Shown here: positions 1 through 8,471 of the stretch, in pieces
Layout: the number at the start of each line of letters is the position of its first letter
Position numbering within the stretch: the stretch's first letter is position 1
IMG/VR virus record: IMGVR_UViG_3300042888_001661
Span: 1-61,362 of that record
Origin: a virus
Length of the DNA stretch: 61,362 nucleotides
Strand: one strand, 5' to 3'
Position numbers and translations under genes: made by a program
Notes under the pieces: model-generated
What the model was told of the DNA's origin: nothing
The model's input: only the letters and a program-made list of their open reading frames with translations
Database searches by the model: none

Positions 1-3000
1 AAGGAGTTGACGGAGCACAAGGTACCTTAGGGGCGCAAGGCACAACTGGTATCCAAGGTACAGACGGCACTCAAGGCATTCAAGGAGTTACCGGAGCACA
101 AGGCACAACCGGTGCTCAAGGCACAACTGGTATCCAAGGTACTGACGGCATTCAAGGTATTCAAGGAATTACAGGTGCTCAGGGAGTTGGCGGCAGCCAA
201 GGCACCACGGGCATTCAGGGAGTAACTGGAGCACAAGGCACTCAAGGAGTAACCGGAGCACAAGGTACTCTAGGTGCGCAAGGCACCATAGGAGCACAAG
301 GCACAACAGGTGTTGGTACACAAGGTACAACAGGTGCTCAGGGAGTTGGTGGCGCACAAGGCACTACAGGACAAGATGGCACTTCGGTCAATATCATTGG
401 ATCAATCAGCACAGTAGGGGCTACTCCACAAACAGCCCTAAATGCGGCATTTCCTGGTGCTGTAGATGGAAATGGAGTGATTGCTCTAGATACCGGAAAC
501 TTATGGGTATATACATCGGGCACCTGGGTAGATGTAGGCACTATTGTGGGTCCACAGGGTACCACAGGCGCACAAGGTACAACAGGTGCTGGTAGTCAAG
601 GAACAACAGGTGCTCAAGGCACCACAGGCACACAGGGTGTTGACGGCACTCAAGGTACAGACGGCACTCAAGGCATTCAAGGTGTTGACGGTACTCAAGG
701 CACTACAGGTGTTCAAGGCATCGACGGCACTCAAGGTACAGACGGCACTCAAGGCATTCAAGGTGTTGACGGCACTCAAGGCACTACAGGTGTTCAAGGC
801 ATCAACGGCACTCAAGGTACAGACGGCACTCAAGGCATTCAAGGTGTTGAAGGCACTCAAGGTATTACAGGCACACAGGGCGTTGACGGCACTCAAGGTA
901 CAGACGGCACTCAAGGCATTCAAGGTGTAACTGGAGCACAAGGCACCACAGGTGCTCAAGGTACCACAGGCACACAAGGCACGCTTGGCACTCAAGGCAT
1001 TCAGGGTGTAACTGGAGCGCAAGGCACAGACGGCACTCAAGGTACCACAGGCACTCAGGGTGTTGACGGCATTCAAGGTACGCAAGGCGTAACCGGTGCG
1101 CAAGGCACCACAGGTGCTCAAGGCACCACAGGTGCACAAGGCACCACAGGTGCTCAGGGCACAACTGGCATCCAGGGTACAGACGGCACTCAAGGCACAG
1201 ACGGCACTCAAGGTACTCAAGGAATTACTGGAGCACAAGGTACAACTGGCATCCAAGGTACAGACGGCACTCAAGGCACAGACGGCACTCAAGGCACGCA
1301 AGGAATTACTGGAGCACAAGGCATCACAGGTGCCCAAGGAACCGCTGGAACATTCACAGGCAATTTGACTGCCAATCTTGATGGTCAGGGTTATAGCATA
1401 TCAAATGTAAGCCTGATCTCGGTTGTTGGTAACATAACCAGCAACAATGCAAATGTTCAGTACAATTTTGCAGCCGGTGGTAAGCTAAGTGTCACAGGCA
1501 ATGTTGATACTGGTGGTAATATCTTTATAACCACCAGTGGACCCGGTGTTGGCGGATTTTTAAGTGCGGTTGGTGACATATCAACCTCAAGCAATTTCAT
1601 TGCCGGTAACAATATCACAGCAAATGGTAATTTTAGTGTGGGTGGTAACATTTTAAGCAGTGCCAATGTTAACGGCAACATTAGCACCAGTGGTTATATA
1701 AGCGCAACCGGCAATATTAGAACCAGCGGCAATTTGAGTGTTCAAGGTAACATTGTGACCAGTGGGGCAATAAGTGCCACAGGCAATGTTGATACTGGTG
1801 GTAATATTGCCATCACCTCAAGTGGACCCGGTGTTGGTGGATTTTTAAGTGCTGTTGGCGATATATCAACCGCAAGCAATTTCATTGCCGGTAACAATAT
1901 CACAGCAAATGGTAATTTTAGTGTGGGTGGTAACATTTTAAGCAGTGCCAATGTGAATGGCAATATCAGTACCAGTGGCTATGTAAGTGCGGCTGGCAAT
2001 ATTAGAACCAGCGGCAATTTGAGTGTTCAAGGTAACATTGTGACCAGTGGAGCGGTAAGTGCTACAGGCAGCATTGACACCGGTGGCAATATCACTATCA
2101 CCTCAAGTGGCCCGGGCGTTGGTGGATTTTTAAGTGCTGTTGGCGATATATCAACTTCAAGCAATTTCATTGCTGGTAACAGTGTGTCAGCGGCTGGTAA
2201 CGTGACTGGTAACTATATCTTAGGTAATGGTGCATTGTTGACTGGTGTTATCACAAGTGTGGCCAACATCAACAACGGAAACTCAAATGTCACTGTGGTA
2301 AGCGCAGGTGGCAACGTCACCGTTGGTGTTGGCGGAACTTCAAACGTGGCTGTATTTGCCACAACAGGTGAATATGTAACTGGTGTAGTAAGTGCCTCGG
2401 GTAACATAACCGGTGGCAACATCCTGACAGCTGGCCTAATAAGTGCCACATCAAACATAACCGGTGGCAACTTGGACACAGGCGGTACTGTAACTGCCAC
2501 TGCCAACATAACCGGTGGCAACATCCTGACAGCTGGCCTAATAAGTGCCACAGGAAATCTCACAGCTGGCAACATTACTACTGGTGGCGGTCCTGGTGGA
2601 AATTTAACCGGAGCCAACATAATAAGTGGCACAACAGTTTGTGCAACTGGAAATGTCATTGCTGGTAATATATTGACAGCTGGCCTGATCAGTGCCACTG
2701 GTACCATTACTTCAGCGGCCAATATTGCAGGTGGTAATGTACTAACTGGCGGAATCGTAAGTGCTACAGGTGACATCACAGGTGGTAACATTGTGACAGC
2801 TGGTACAATTACAGCCACAGCCAATATTGCAGGTGGAAACATCTTAACAGCTGGCCTAATTTCAGCAACTGGTACAATTACAGCCACAGCCAATATTGCA
2901 GGTGGAAACATCTTAACAGCTGGCCTGATAAGTGCTACAGCAACCATCACAGGTGGCAATTTGTCCACAGGTGGTACTGTAACTGCAACTGCAAATATCA

Positions 3001-5108
3001 CAGGTGGCAATATCCTGACAGCTGGCCTAATTTCAGCAACTGGTACAATCACAGCCACAGCCAATATTGCAGGTGGTAATATCCTGACAGCTGGCCTGAT
3101 CAGTGCCACTGGTAACATTATTGGTGAAAACATTGTAACTGGTGGTGGTACAGGTGGCAATTTGACTGGAGCCAACGTAATAAGTGGCACAACAGTTTGC
3201 GCAAGTGGTAATGTCACAGGCGGTAATGTCATATTTGGTGCTGGTGTTGTGAGCGGAACTGGTAATGTATTTGCAACTAACCTAACCGGTACTTTACAAA
3301 CAGCAAGTCAAACTAATATTACTAGTGTAGGAACACTAGGAAGTTTATCTGTTACTGGAAACGTAACTAGTGGTAATTTAACCACAAACGGCATTGCACG
3401 CATTGGTACATTTGACATTACTAGCAACAGCATTACATCAAGTAATTTTACCATTGTTATTGATCCAAATAGTCCTGGCAGTGTTGATGGCGAAGTCATC
3501 ATTCAAGGTAATTTGGTTGTAAATGGTAACGTGACTTATATCAACAGTAATAACATAACCACAAATGACTTGACCATTAACATGGCCAACAATGCGCCCA
3601 ATGCAACTGCGGCCAATGGTGGTGGCATTGGAGTTGGACCGGCCGGTAGTGAATTCATTAGTTTAACCTATAGCAGTACTGCCAACACCTGGGTGGCCAG
3701 CAATGGCATGCAAGTACAAGGCATATTAAGTGCAAGCGGCAATATCACAGGCGGTAATGTCTTATTTGGGGCCGGTGTTGTCAGTGGCACAGGCAACGTA
3801 TTTGCAACTGACCTGACTGGCACTTTGCAAACTGCAAGTCAAACAAATATCACAAGTGTGGGTACATTGGGCAGTTTGGCTGTTACTGCAAACGTAACCG
3901 GTGGCAACATCCTGACAGCTGGCTTGATAAGTGCCACAGGAAATCTCACAGCTGGCAACATTACTACTGGTGGCGGTCCTGGTGGAAATTTAACCGGAGC
4001 CAACATAATAAGTGGCACAACAGTTTGTGCAACTGGAAATGTAATCAGTGGAAATGTTGTGACAGGTGGATTGATAAGTGCTACCGCAAACGTAATTGGC
4101 GGAAATATCAATACTGGTGGTCAAGTAACTGCTATTGGTAACGTAATTGCAGCTGGTTTCCAGTATGCTAACGGCACACCAGTACAAGGATCTGGAGCTC
4201 AAGGAACTACCGGTACACAAGGCACTACAGGTGCGCAAGGCACAACTGGAGCACAAGGAACCACAGGTACTCAAGGCACAACTGGTACACAAGGTACACA
4301 AGGCATCCAGGGAGTTACTGGAGCACAAGGCACAACTGGCACACAAGGCACTACAGGTGCGCAAGGCACAACTGGCACACAAGGAACAACAGGTGCTCAA
4401 GGCACAACTGGCACACAAGGCACTACAGGTGCGCAAGGCACAACTGGCACACAAGGAACAACAGGTGCTCAAGGCACAGTAGGAACAACAGGTGCTCAAG
4501 GAACTACCGGAACACAAGGCACAGTAGGAACAACAGGTGCGCAAGGCGCCACTGGGCCAAGCACAGCAATCAATGCCACTGCGGTCAGTACAGGCACATT
4601 CTATCCGGTGTTTGTTGCTGCGGCTGGATCAAATCAAACTCCAAGCGTACGAACTACTGCTACTGCGTTCAGCTTTAATGCCGCAACCAATGTGCTCACT
4701 GTTACAGCAACCACAGCACAATACGCTGACTTGGCAGAATGTTACTCGGCAGATTTTGAGTATGCTCCTGGAACTGTGTTGGTATTTGGCGGATCAAATG
4801 AAGTCACAATCAGTACTACACTGAGTAATCCTGCTGTGGCCGGCGTGGTCAGTACAGAACCAGCTCACTTGATGAATGCGTTTCAATCTGGTAAAAACAT
4901 AGTGCCAGTTGCGTTGGTTGGTCGTGTACCATGTCAAGTTACAGGCAAGATAGTCAAGGGCGATCGTTTGGTAACTGGTGATGTTCCTGGAGTAGCTGTG
5001 CGGCTAGATCCGTCTGTGTATCAACCAGGATGTCTGATCGGTAAAGCTCTAGAAGACTATGACAGCGAAACAGTTGGCACAATTGAAGTAGCCGTAGGCC
5101 GAGCATAA
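1..5108 (+). CDS. Collagen-like / beta-repeat tail fibre protein, 5' truncated
   Basis: The reading frame is open from the left edge, so the true start lies outside the window. The GTG at 477 is internal. At least 1,700 residues are visible. First come collagen-like G-X-Y triplets of the GTQGTTGAQ type, broken near 375-555 by a small globular insert rich in Val and Trp. Next is a long Gly/Asn/Thr/Ser-rich middle (about 1350-4190) of short repeats such as GGNILTAGLISATGNI, as in a beta-helix or beta-solenoid. A second collagen stretch follows (about 4195-4555). The C-terminal domain (about 4560-5105) contains YADLAECYSADFEYAPGT and VALVGRVPCQVTG. This resembles the C-terminal domain of cyanophage fibre proteins and, more loosely, peptidase G2-type chaperone tails. 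Role inferred: distal host-binding fibre. Confidence 0.85.
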   Translation, partial: GVDGAQGTLGAQGTTGIQGTDGTQGIQGVTGAQGTTGAQGTTGIQGTDGIQGIQGITGAQGVGGSQGTTGIQGVTGAQGTQGVTGAQGTLGAQGTIGAQGTTGVGTQGTTGAQGVGGAQGTTGQDGTSVNIIGSISTVGATPQTALNAAFPGAVDGNGVIALDTGNLWVYTSGTWVDVGTIVGPQGTTGAQGTTGAGSQGTTGAQGTTGTQGVDGTQGTDGTQGIQGVDGTQGTTGVQGIDGTQGTDGTQGIQGVDGTQGTTGVQGINGTQGTDGTQGIQGVEGTQGITGTQGVDGTQGTDGTQGIQGVTGAQGTTGAQGTTGTQGTLGTQGIQGVTGAQGTDGTQGTTGTQGVDGIQGTQGVTGAQGTTGAQGTTGAQGTTGAQGTTGIQGTDGTQGTDGTQGTQGITGAQGTTGIQGTDGTQGTDGTQGTQGITGAQGITGAQGTAGTFTGNLTANLDGQGYSISNVSLISVVGNITSNNANVQYNFAAGGKLSVTGNVDTGGNIFITTSGPGVGGFLSAVGDISTSSNFIAGNNITANGNFSVGGNILSSANVNGNISTSGYISATGNIRTSGNLSVQGNIVTSGAISATGNVDTGGNIAITSSGPGVGGFLSAVGDISTASNFIAGNNITANGNFSVGGNILSSANVNGNISTSGYVSAAGNIRTSGNLSVQGNIVTSGAVSATGSIDTGGNITITSSGPGVGGFLSAVGDISTSSNFIAGNSVSAAGNVTGNYILGNGALLTGVITSVANINNGNSNVTVVSAGGNVTVGVGGTSNVAVFATTGEYVTGVVSASGNITGGNILTAGLISATSNITGGNLDTGGTVTATANITGGNILTAGLISATGNLTAGNITTGGGPGGNLTGANIISGTTVCATGNVIAGNILTAGLISATGTITSAANIAGGNVLTGGIVSATGDITGGNIVTAGTITATANIAGGNILTAGLISATGTITATANIAGGNILTAGLISATATITGGNLSTGGTVTATANITGGNILTAGLISATGTITATANIAGGNILTAGLISATGNIIGENIVTGGGTGGNLTGANVISGTTVCASGNVTGGNVIFGAGVVSGTGNVFATNLTGTLQTASQTNITSVGTLGSLSVTGNVTSGNLTTNGIARIGTFDITSNSITSSNFTIVIDPNSPGSVDGEVIIQGNLVVNGNVTYINSNNITTNDLTINMANNAPNATAANGGGIGVGPAGSEFISLTYSSTANTWVASNGMQVQGILSASGNITGGNVLFGAGVVSGTGNVFATDLTGTLQTASQTNITSVGTLGSLAVTANVTGGNILTAGLISATGNLTAGNITTGGGPGGNLTGANIISGTTVCATGNVISGNVVTGGLISATANVIGGNINTGGQVTAIGNVIAAGFQYANGTPVQGSGAQGTTGTQGTTGAQGTTGAQGTTGTQGTTGTQGTQGIQGVTGAQGTTGTQGTTGAQGTTGTQGTTGAQGTTGTQGTTGAQGTTGTQGTTGAQGTVGTTGAQGTTGTQGTVGTTGAQGATGPSTAINATAVSTGTFYPVFVAAAGSNQTPSVRTTATAFSFNAATNVLTVTATTAQYADLAECYSADFEYAPGTVLVFGGSNEVTISTTLSNPAVAGVVSTEPAHLMNAFQSGKNIVPVALVGRVPCQVTGKIVKGDRLVTGDVPGVAVRLDPSVYQPGCLIGKALEDYDSETVGTIEVAVGRA
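1491..2180 (+). repeat. Tandem 285-bp repeat inside the fibre gene
   Basis: The block beginning near 1491 (gtcacaggca...) recurs at 1776 and 2061, a spacing of exactly 285 bp (95 codons). The third copy is partial and fades near 2180. Copies differ by scattered, mostly synonymous changes, so this is an in-frame duplication of a 95-residue fibre unit. Confidence 0.85.
2511..2656 (+). repeat. Dispersed 146-bp repeat, copy 1 (copy 2 at 3897-4042)
   Basis: Bases 2511-2656 are almost identical to 3897-4042 (offset 1386 bp, 462 codons). The shared stretch runs from accggtggcaacatcctgac to gtgcaactggaaatgt. It is in frame in both places, so recombination between copies would delete or duplicate fibre shaft without a frameshift. 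Confidence 0.85.
3897..4042 (+). repeat. Dispersed 146-bp repeat, copy 2
   Basis: This is the near-identical partner of 2511-2656, differing at only a few bases. It lies close to the second collagen-like segment of the fibre gene. Confidence 0.85.
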
Positions 5109-5121
5109 AGAGACAAAAATT

Positions 5122-5156
5122 TATACTATCATTTAGCTGTCATAAATGATAGTATA
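5122..5156 (+). other. Perfect 14-bp stem-loop abutting a start codon
   Basis: Bases 5122-5135 (tatactatcattta) are the exact reverse complement of 5143-5156, with a 7-base loop. The right arm ends on the A of the ATG at 5156. No Shine-Dalgarno sequence is visible before this ATG. The loop side contains cataaatg, one base off the late box CATAAATA. The stem could terminate fibre transcription, protect the mRNA or control translation. Confidence 0.7.
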
Positions 5157-6172
5157 TGAATCTCTCACACGCAATCAAACAATCGGGCCTGGTAAAATCT
5201 GTAATTGAGCAAGGAGGTAGCATACATCCTTTGATTATTCCGGCTGAACTTACAAACGGTACTGGGCTGATGAATCCCAGCATTTACGTGGATAATGATC
5301 AACTGATTGTGAACATACGTCACGTCAATTACACACTATATCATTCAGAAAATAAAAAATTCCAACACAGGTATGGTCCATTACAGTATCTGCATCCAGA
5401 AAATGATCGTAATCTGCGGACCTGGAACTTTTATTGCACACTGAATGATGATTTGACTCTGAAACAAATTACCACAATAGACACTTCTAAATTAGATGTA
5501 GACCCAATCTGGGAATTTGTTGGCCTAGAAGATGGACGTCTGTTCCGCTGGAACAACAAGGTCTACATAAGCGGAGTGCGTAGAGACACTACCACAAACG
5601 GGCAAGGCCGCATGGAACTCAGTGAACTCAGTATCAAAACCAATCAAGTAAGAGAAATCAAACGCACAAGAATTCCAGCGCCGGGTGAAAATGCAACCTA
5701 TTGTGAAAAGAACTGGATGCCCATAATAGATCAGCCGTTCCATTATGTCAAATGGAGTAACCCCACAGAAGTGGTTAAATTCAATCCTGCGGACGGTACC
5801 ACTGTCACGGTGCATCTTGATCAAACTAAATTTATCACCGGGCAACCTGATTTTAGAGGTAGCAGCCAGGTCATACCCTACGGCAAATACTATCTGGCCG
5901 TGATACACGAAGTGGATCTGTTTAAAAGCGAAACAGGACAAAAAGACGCTACCTACAAACATAGATTTTTGGTCTGGGATAGAGACTGGAACATAGTGAA
6001 ATTTACCGACGCATTCAGTTTCATGAATGCCGATATTGAATTCTGTTGCGGAGCCGCTTTTTACCGCGATGATCTTTTGTTGAGTTTTGGTTTTCAAGAC
6101 AACTGTGCATACATTCTCAGAATGCCCAAAACCGCACTAGAACAGTATTTGGGAGTATCACATGCTGACTAA
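5156..6172 (+). CDS. GH130/GH43-like five-bladed propeller glycosidase or phosphorylase
   Basis: A 338-residue soluble protein with no signal peptide. Regularly spaced beta-propeller-like blades are visible: NPSIYVDNDQLIVNIRH, GLEDGRLFRWNNKVYISGVR, and near the C terminus NADIEFCCGAAFYRDDLLLS. This is the layout of GH130-type mannoside phosphorylases and related sugar-acting propellers. The substrate cannot be read from sequence. It lies directly after the fibre gene and overlaps the next gene (TPR-methyltransferase-oxygenase) by 11 bp. A role in trimming or modifying a surface or virion glycan is inferred. No SD precedes the ATG; a perfect stem-loop does. Confidence 0.65.
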   Translation: MNLSHAIKQSGLVKSVIEQGGSIHPLIIPAELTNGTGLMNPSIYVDNDQLIVNIRHVNYTLYHSENKKFQHRYGPLQYLHPENDRNLRTWNFYCTLNDDLTLKQITTIDTSKLDVDPIWEFVGLEDGRLFRWNNKVYISGVRRDTTTNGQGRMELSELSIKTNQVREIKRTRIPAPGENATYCEKNWMPIIDQPFHYVKWSNPTEVVKFNPADGTTVTVHLDQTKFITGQPDFRGSSQVIPYGKYYLAVIHEVDLFKSETGQKDATYKHRFLVWDRDWNIVKFTDAFSFMNADIEFCCGAAFYRDDLLLSFGFQDNCAYILRMPKTALEQYLGVSHAD

Positions 6173-8030
6173 ACGCTTGCACGACTACATACAAGAACCT
6201 GAATTGGCTCGAAACAATTTTGCACTGGGTCGCGAGTACGAATTGATTGGACAGACTGGGGCTGCTATCAGTTTTTATCTGCGCACAGCTGAACGTTCGC
6301 AGACCGATCTAGAACAGTACGAGGCCCTGATCAGGATGGCCTTGTGTTTTGAGCGACAGCGCACTCGAGATGGCACGCAGCAGGTCATACTGCAAAAGGC
6401 CATCAGTCTCTTGGTCAAAAGACCCGAAGCTTATTTCCTACTCAGTCGTTTACACGAAGTCAAAAAAGACTGGCACGATTGCTACACCCTGGCTTCTATT
6501 GGCTTGGACACTTGTGATTTTGATCTGCCGCCCTTGACCACTGATGTGGAATATCCTGGACGTTATGGTCTGCTGTTTGAAAAAGGTGTGGCTGCTTGGT
6601 GGGTGGGTCAATGCGAACAGAGTCGTGAGATCATGCACGATCTCAAGTTCAGTTACAAAATGACAGAGGTTTTTACGTCTGCAGTCAACAGGAATCTGGG
6701 CAGTATTGGCTGGCCAAATACGCAATCTTTGTACGATGTCAGCATGCAATCGAGTGCATTGGTCAAGTTTGACGGAATTGAACAGATAGAAAAAAATCAT
6801 TCACAAAGCTATCAAGACATGTTTGTGTTGTGCGCCACCAATGGAAAAAAACAAGGACGTTATTTAGAAATTGGCAGCGCTGAACCGTTTAAAAACAACA
6901 ACACTGCCTTGTTGGAAAGACTAGGATGGACCGGAGTCAGCATAGACATAAATCAAAAAGTAGTTACTGAATTCATGGAACAACGAAACAATCTGGTGTT
7001 TTGTTTGGATGCTACCAAGGTTGATTACGCTAAATTCTTGTATACATTGGGATTTAGTGGAGACATGGATTATCTACAGATAGATTGTGATCCACCTTCT
7101 TACTCGTTTGAAATACTTAAACGCATTCCGTTTGATCAGTATAGGTTTGCTGTGATCACTTTTGAGCATGATTATTATGTTGATACCAGCATCAGAGATC
7201 AGGCCAGACAATATCTACAATCAAAAGGCTACGTGTTAGCCGCAGGTGACATAGCCTACAATCATACACACAGCTACGAAGACTGGTGGATACATCCAGA
7301 ATTGGTCAACGCAGATGTACAGGCTCGATTGGTAGACAGCACCGACGGATTGAAATTTGCCGGCGACTACTTGTTCCCTGTTGCCAAGCCAGTTGACCCG
7401 CTGATAGTTGCGACAACCAGGCCCAGCAGGATTAAGACCAGATCCACGTCAGACATAATCAATCATGATTATAGAAAAGGCATTTGGGTAGTGGATAATT
7501 TCTATCGAGATCCTGACGCCATCAGAGCATTTGCACTAGAACAAGAATATGAACCCAGCGGCCCAGGAAAACCCTACATAGGCAGCAGGACCTACAAGCA
7601 ATTTTTGTTCCCAGGACTCCGAGAAGAATTTGAATACATCATGGGAGAACGAATAACTGCTTGGGAATCACACGGCATGAATGGCCGATTCCAGTACAAT
7701 ATCGAAGGTGAGCCCTTGGTGTATCATGCAGACACGCAAAAATGGGCAGCCATGTTGTATCTTACGCCCGGTGCTCCGCACGAATCAGGAACCATGACAC
7801 ATGCACTCAAAGGCACTAGTATACGGCATCGCACAGACCCTGAGTTCTATCGCTGTTTCAGGTCTGGAGCAAGAAATCTTGACAAGACACCATTTGAGGA
7901 CGTGGATATCATTGGCAATGTGTACAATCGCTTGTTTATCTTTGACGCTGGTTACTTGCACAGCGCCTGTGCTTACTTTGGATGGACTCCTGAAAATTCA
8001 CGCTTGTGGCAAATGTTCTTTTTTGATTGA
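6162..8030 (+). CDS. Three-part protein: TPR-like, FkbM-type methyltransferase, DUF6445-like 2OG-Fe(II) oxygenase
   Basis: 622 residues. Residues 1-200 are helical and TPR-like (NNFALGREYELIGQTGAAIS). Residues about 205-400 look like an FkbM-type SAM methyltransferase: SQSYQDMFVL, then RYLEIGSAEPFKNNNTALLE, the acidic strand VSIDINQ, and MDYLQIDCD. Residues about 437-622 match DUF6445-like 2OG-Fe(II) dioxygenases: GIWVVDNFYRDPDAIRAFAL, an H522-A-D524 iron pair, and a distal H600 in FDAGYLHSACAYFG. TPR plus methyltransferase domains are common in phage glycan or tail modification proteins; the added oxygenase is less usual. It overlaps the upstream GH130-like gene and abuts the convergent Nudix gene with no gap. 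Confidence 0.7.
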   Translation: MLTKRLHDYIQEPELARNNFALGREYELIGQTGAAISFYLRTAERSQTDLEQYEALIRMALCFERQRTRDGTQQVILQKAISLLVKRPEAYFLLSRLHEVKKDWHDCYTLASIGLDTCDFDLPPLTTDVEYPGRYGLLFEKGVAAWWVGQCEQSREIMHDLKFSYKMTEVFTSAVNRNLGSIGWPNTQSLYDVSMQSSALVKFDGIEQIEKNHSQSYQDMFVLCATNGKKQGRYLEIGSAEPFKNNNTALLERLGWTGVSIDINQKVVTEFMEQRNNLVFCLDATKVDYAKFLYTLGFSGDMDYLQIDCDPPSYSFEILKRIPFDQYRFAVITFEHDYYVDTSIRDQARQYLQSKGYVLAAGDIAYNHTHSYEDWWIHPELVNADVQARLVDSTDGLKFAGDYLFPVAKPVDPLIVATTRPSRIKTRSTSDIINHDYRKGIWVVDNFYRDPDAIRAFALEQEYEPSGPGKPYIGSRTYKQFLFPGLREEFEYIMGERITAWESHGMNGRFQYNIEGEPLVYHADTQKWAAMLYLTPGAPHESGTMTHALKGTSIRHRTDPEFYRCFRSGARNLDKTPFEDVDIIGNVYNRLFIFDAGYLHSACAYFGWTPENSRLWQMFFFD

Positions 8031-8471
8031 TCAAGACAGCAAGCCGACCTGTGCTTCCATGGTTTGTATTTTGTCCTGCACTGCAAGAAAGTTCACAGTG
8101 GACCACAAACCTGGATGTAACGGCTTGGGCCAACTGCCGCTGGCAATCCAGGCCCAGCCTTGATGTTCTTCGTTTAATACAGGAATAAATTCGCAACTCA
8201 CGCTGCAAAAAAAAGTATGATACACAAAACCAAGATCAGTTGTGGTGAATTTTTCCAAGGGCACCAGTTTTAGATATTGCGGCATTGAGCCCAATTCTTC
8301 TTCACATTCTCTTGTGATGGCCTGCATGAGAGTCTCTCCCTCCTCCACACGACCACCGGGCAAGCCCCAGGTATCTGGATGTTTTTTATCGTTTCTCATG
8401 AGATACAGGTAACTATGTGTTTGAACACTATAAAACCAAATACCTACTGCTGCTACAACACCAGTGTCCAT
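8031..8471 (-). CDS. Nudix hydrolase
   Basis: A complete Nudix box is visible, GGRVEEGETLMQAITRECEE followed by ELGS, matching GX5EX7REUXEEXGU. The family hydrolyses nucleoside diphosphates linked to other groups (oxidised dNTPs, NAD-type or capped substrates); the substrate here is unknown. I chose the ATG at 8471 because the minus strand reads AAGGGAGG just upstream. The longer frame to 8525 would overlap gp15 by 73 bp instead of 19. Length 146 aa is normal for a single-domain Nudix. It is translationally coupled to gp15. Confidence 0.85.
   Translation of the reverse strand: MDTGVVAAVGIWFYSVQTHSYLYLMRNDKKHPDTWGLPGGRVEEGETLMQAITRECEEELGSMPQYLKLVPLEKFTTTDLGFVYHTFFCSVSCEFIPVLNEEHQGWAWIASGSWPKPLHPGLWSTVNFLAVQDKIQTMEAQVGLLS

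Noticed and set aside
27-1337. Long minus-strand open frames opposite the fibre gene
   Set aside because: They are shadows of the repetitive coding strand, with improbable Cys/Leu/Ser-rich compositions. The plus-strand frame has a clear fibre signature.
1-1350. Regularly repeated short units that could be mistaken for a CRISPR or satellite array
   Set aside because: The repeats are 9-18 bp, stay in frame and encode collagen-like G-X-Y triplets in one long open frame. There are no unique spacers of constant length.
2213-3232. A 339-residue minus-strand frame rich in Pro, Val and Leu
   Set aside because: It is an antisense image of the Gly/Asn/Thr repeats, with no ribosome site, promoter or domain.
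5101-5160. cataaatg at 5141 as a late promoter for the GH130-like gene
   Set aside because: The last base of the box differs and the site is part of a perfect stem-loop. Sequence alone cannot separate a promoter from hairpin complementarity.
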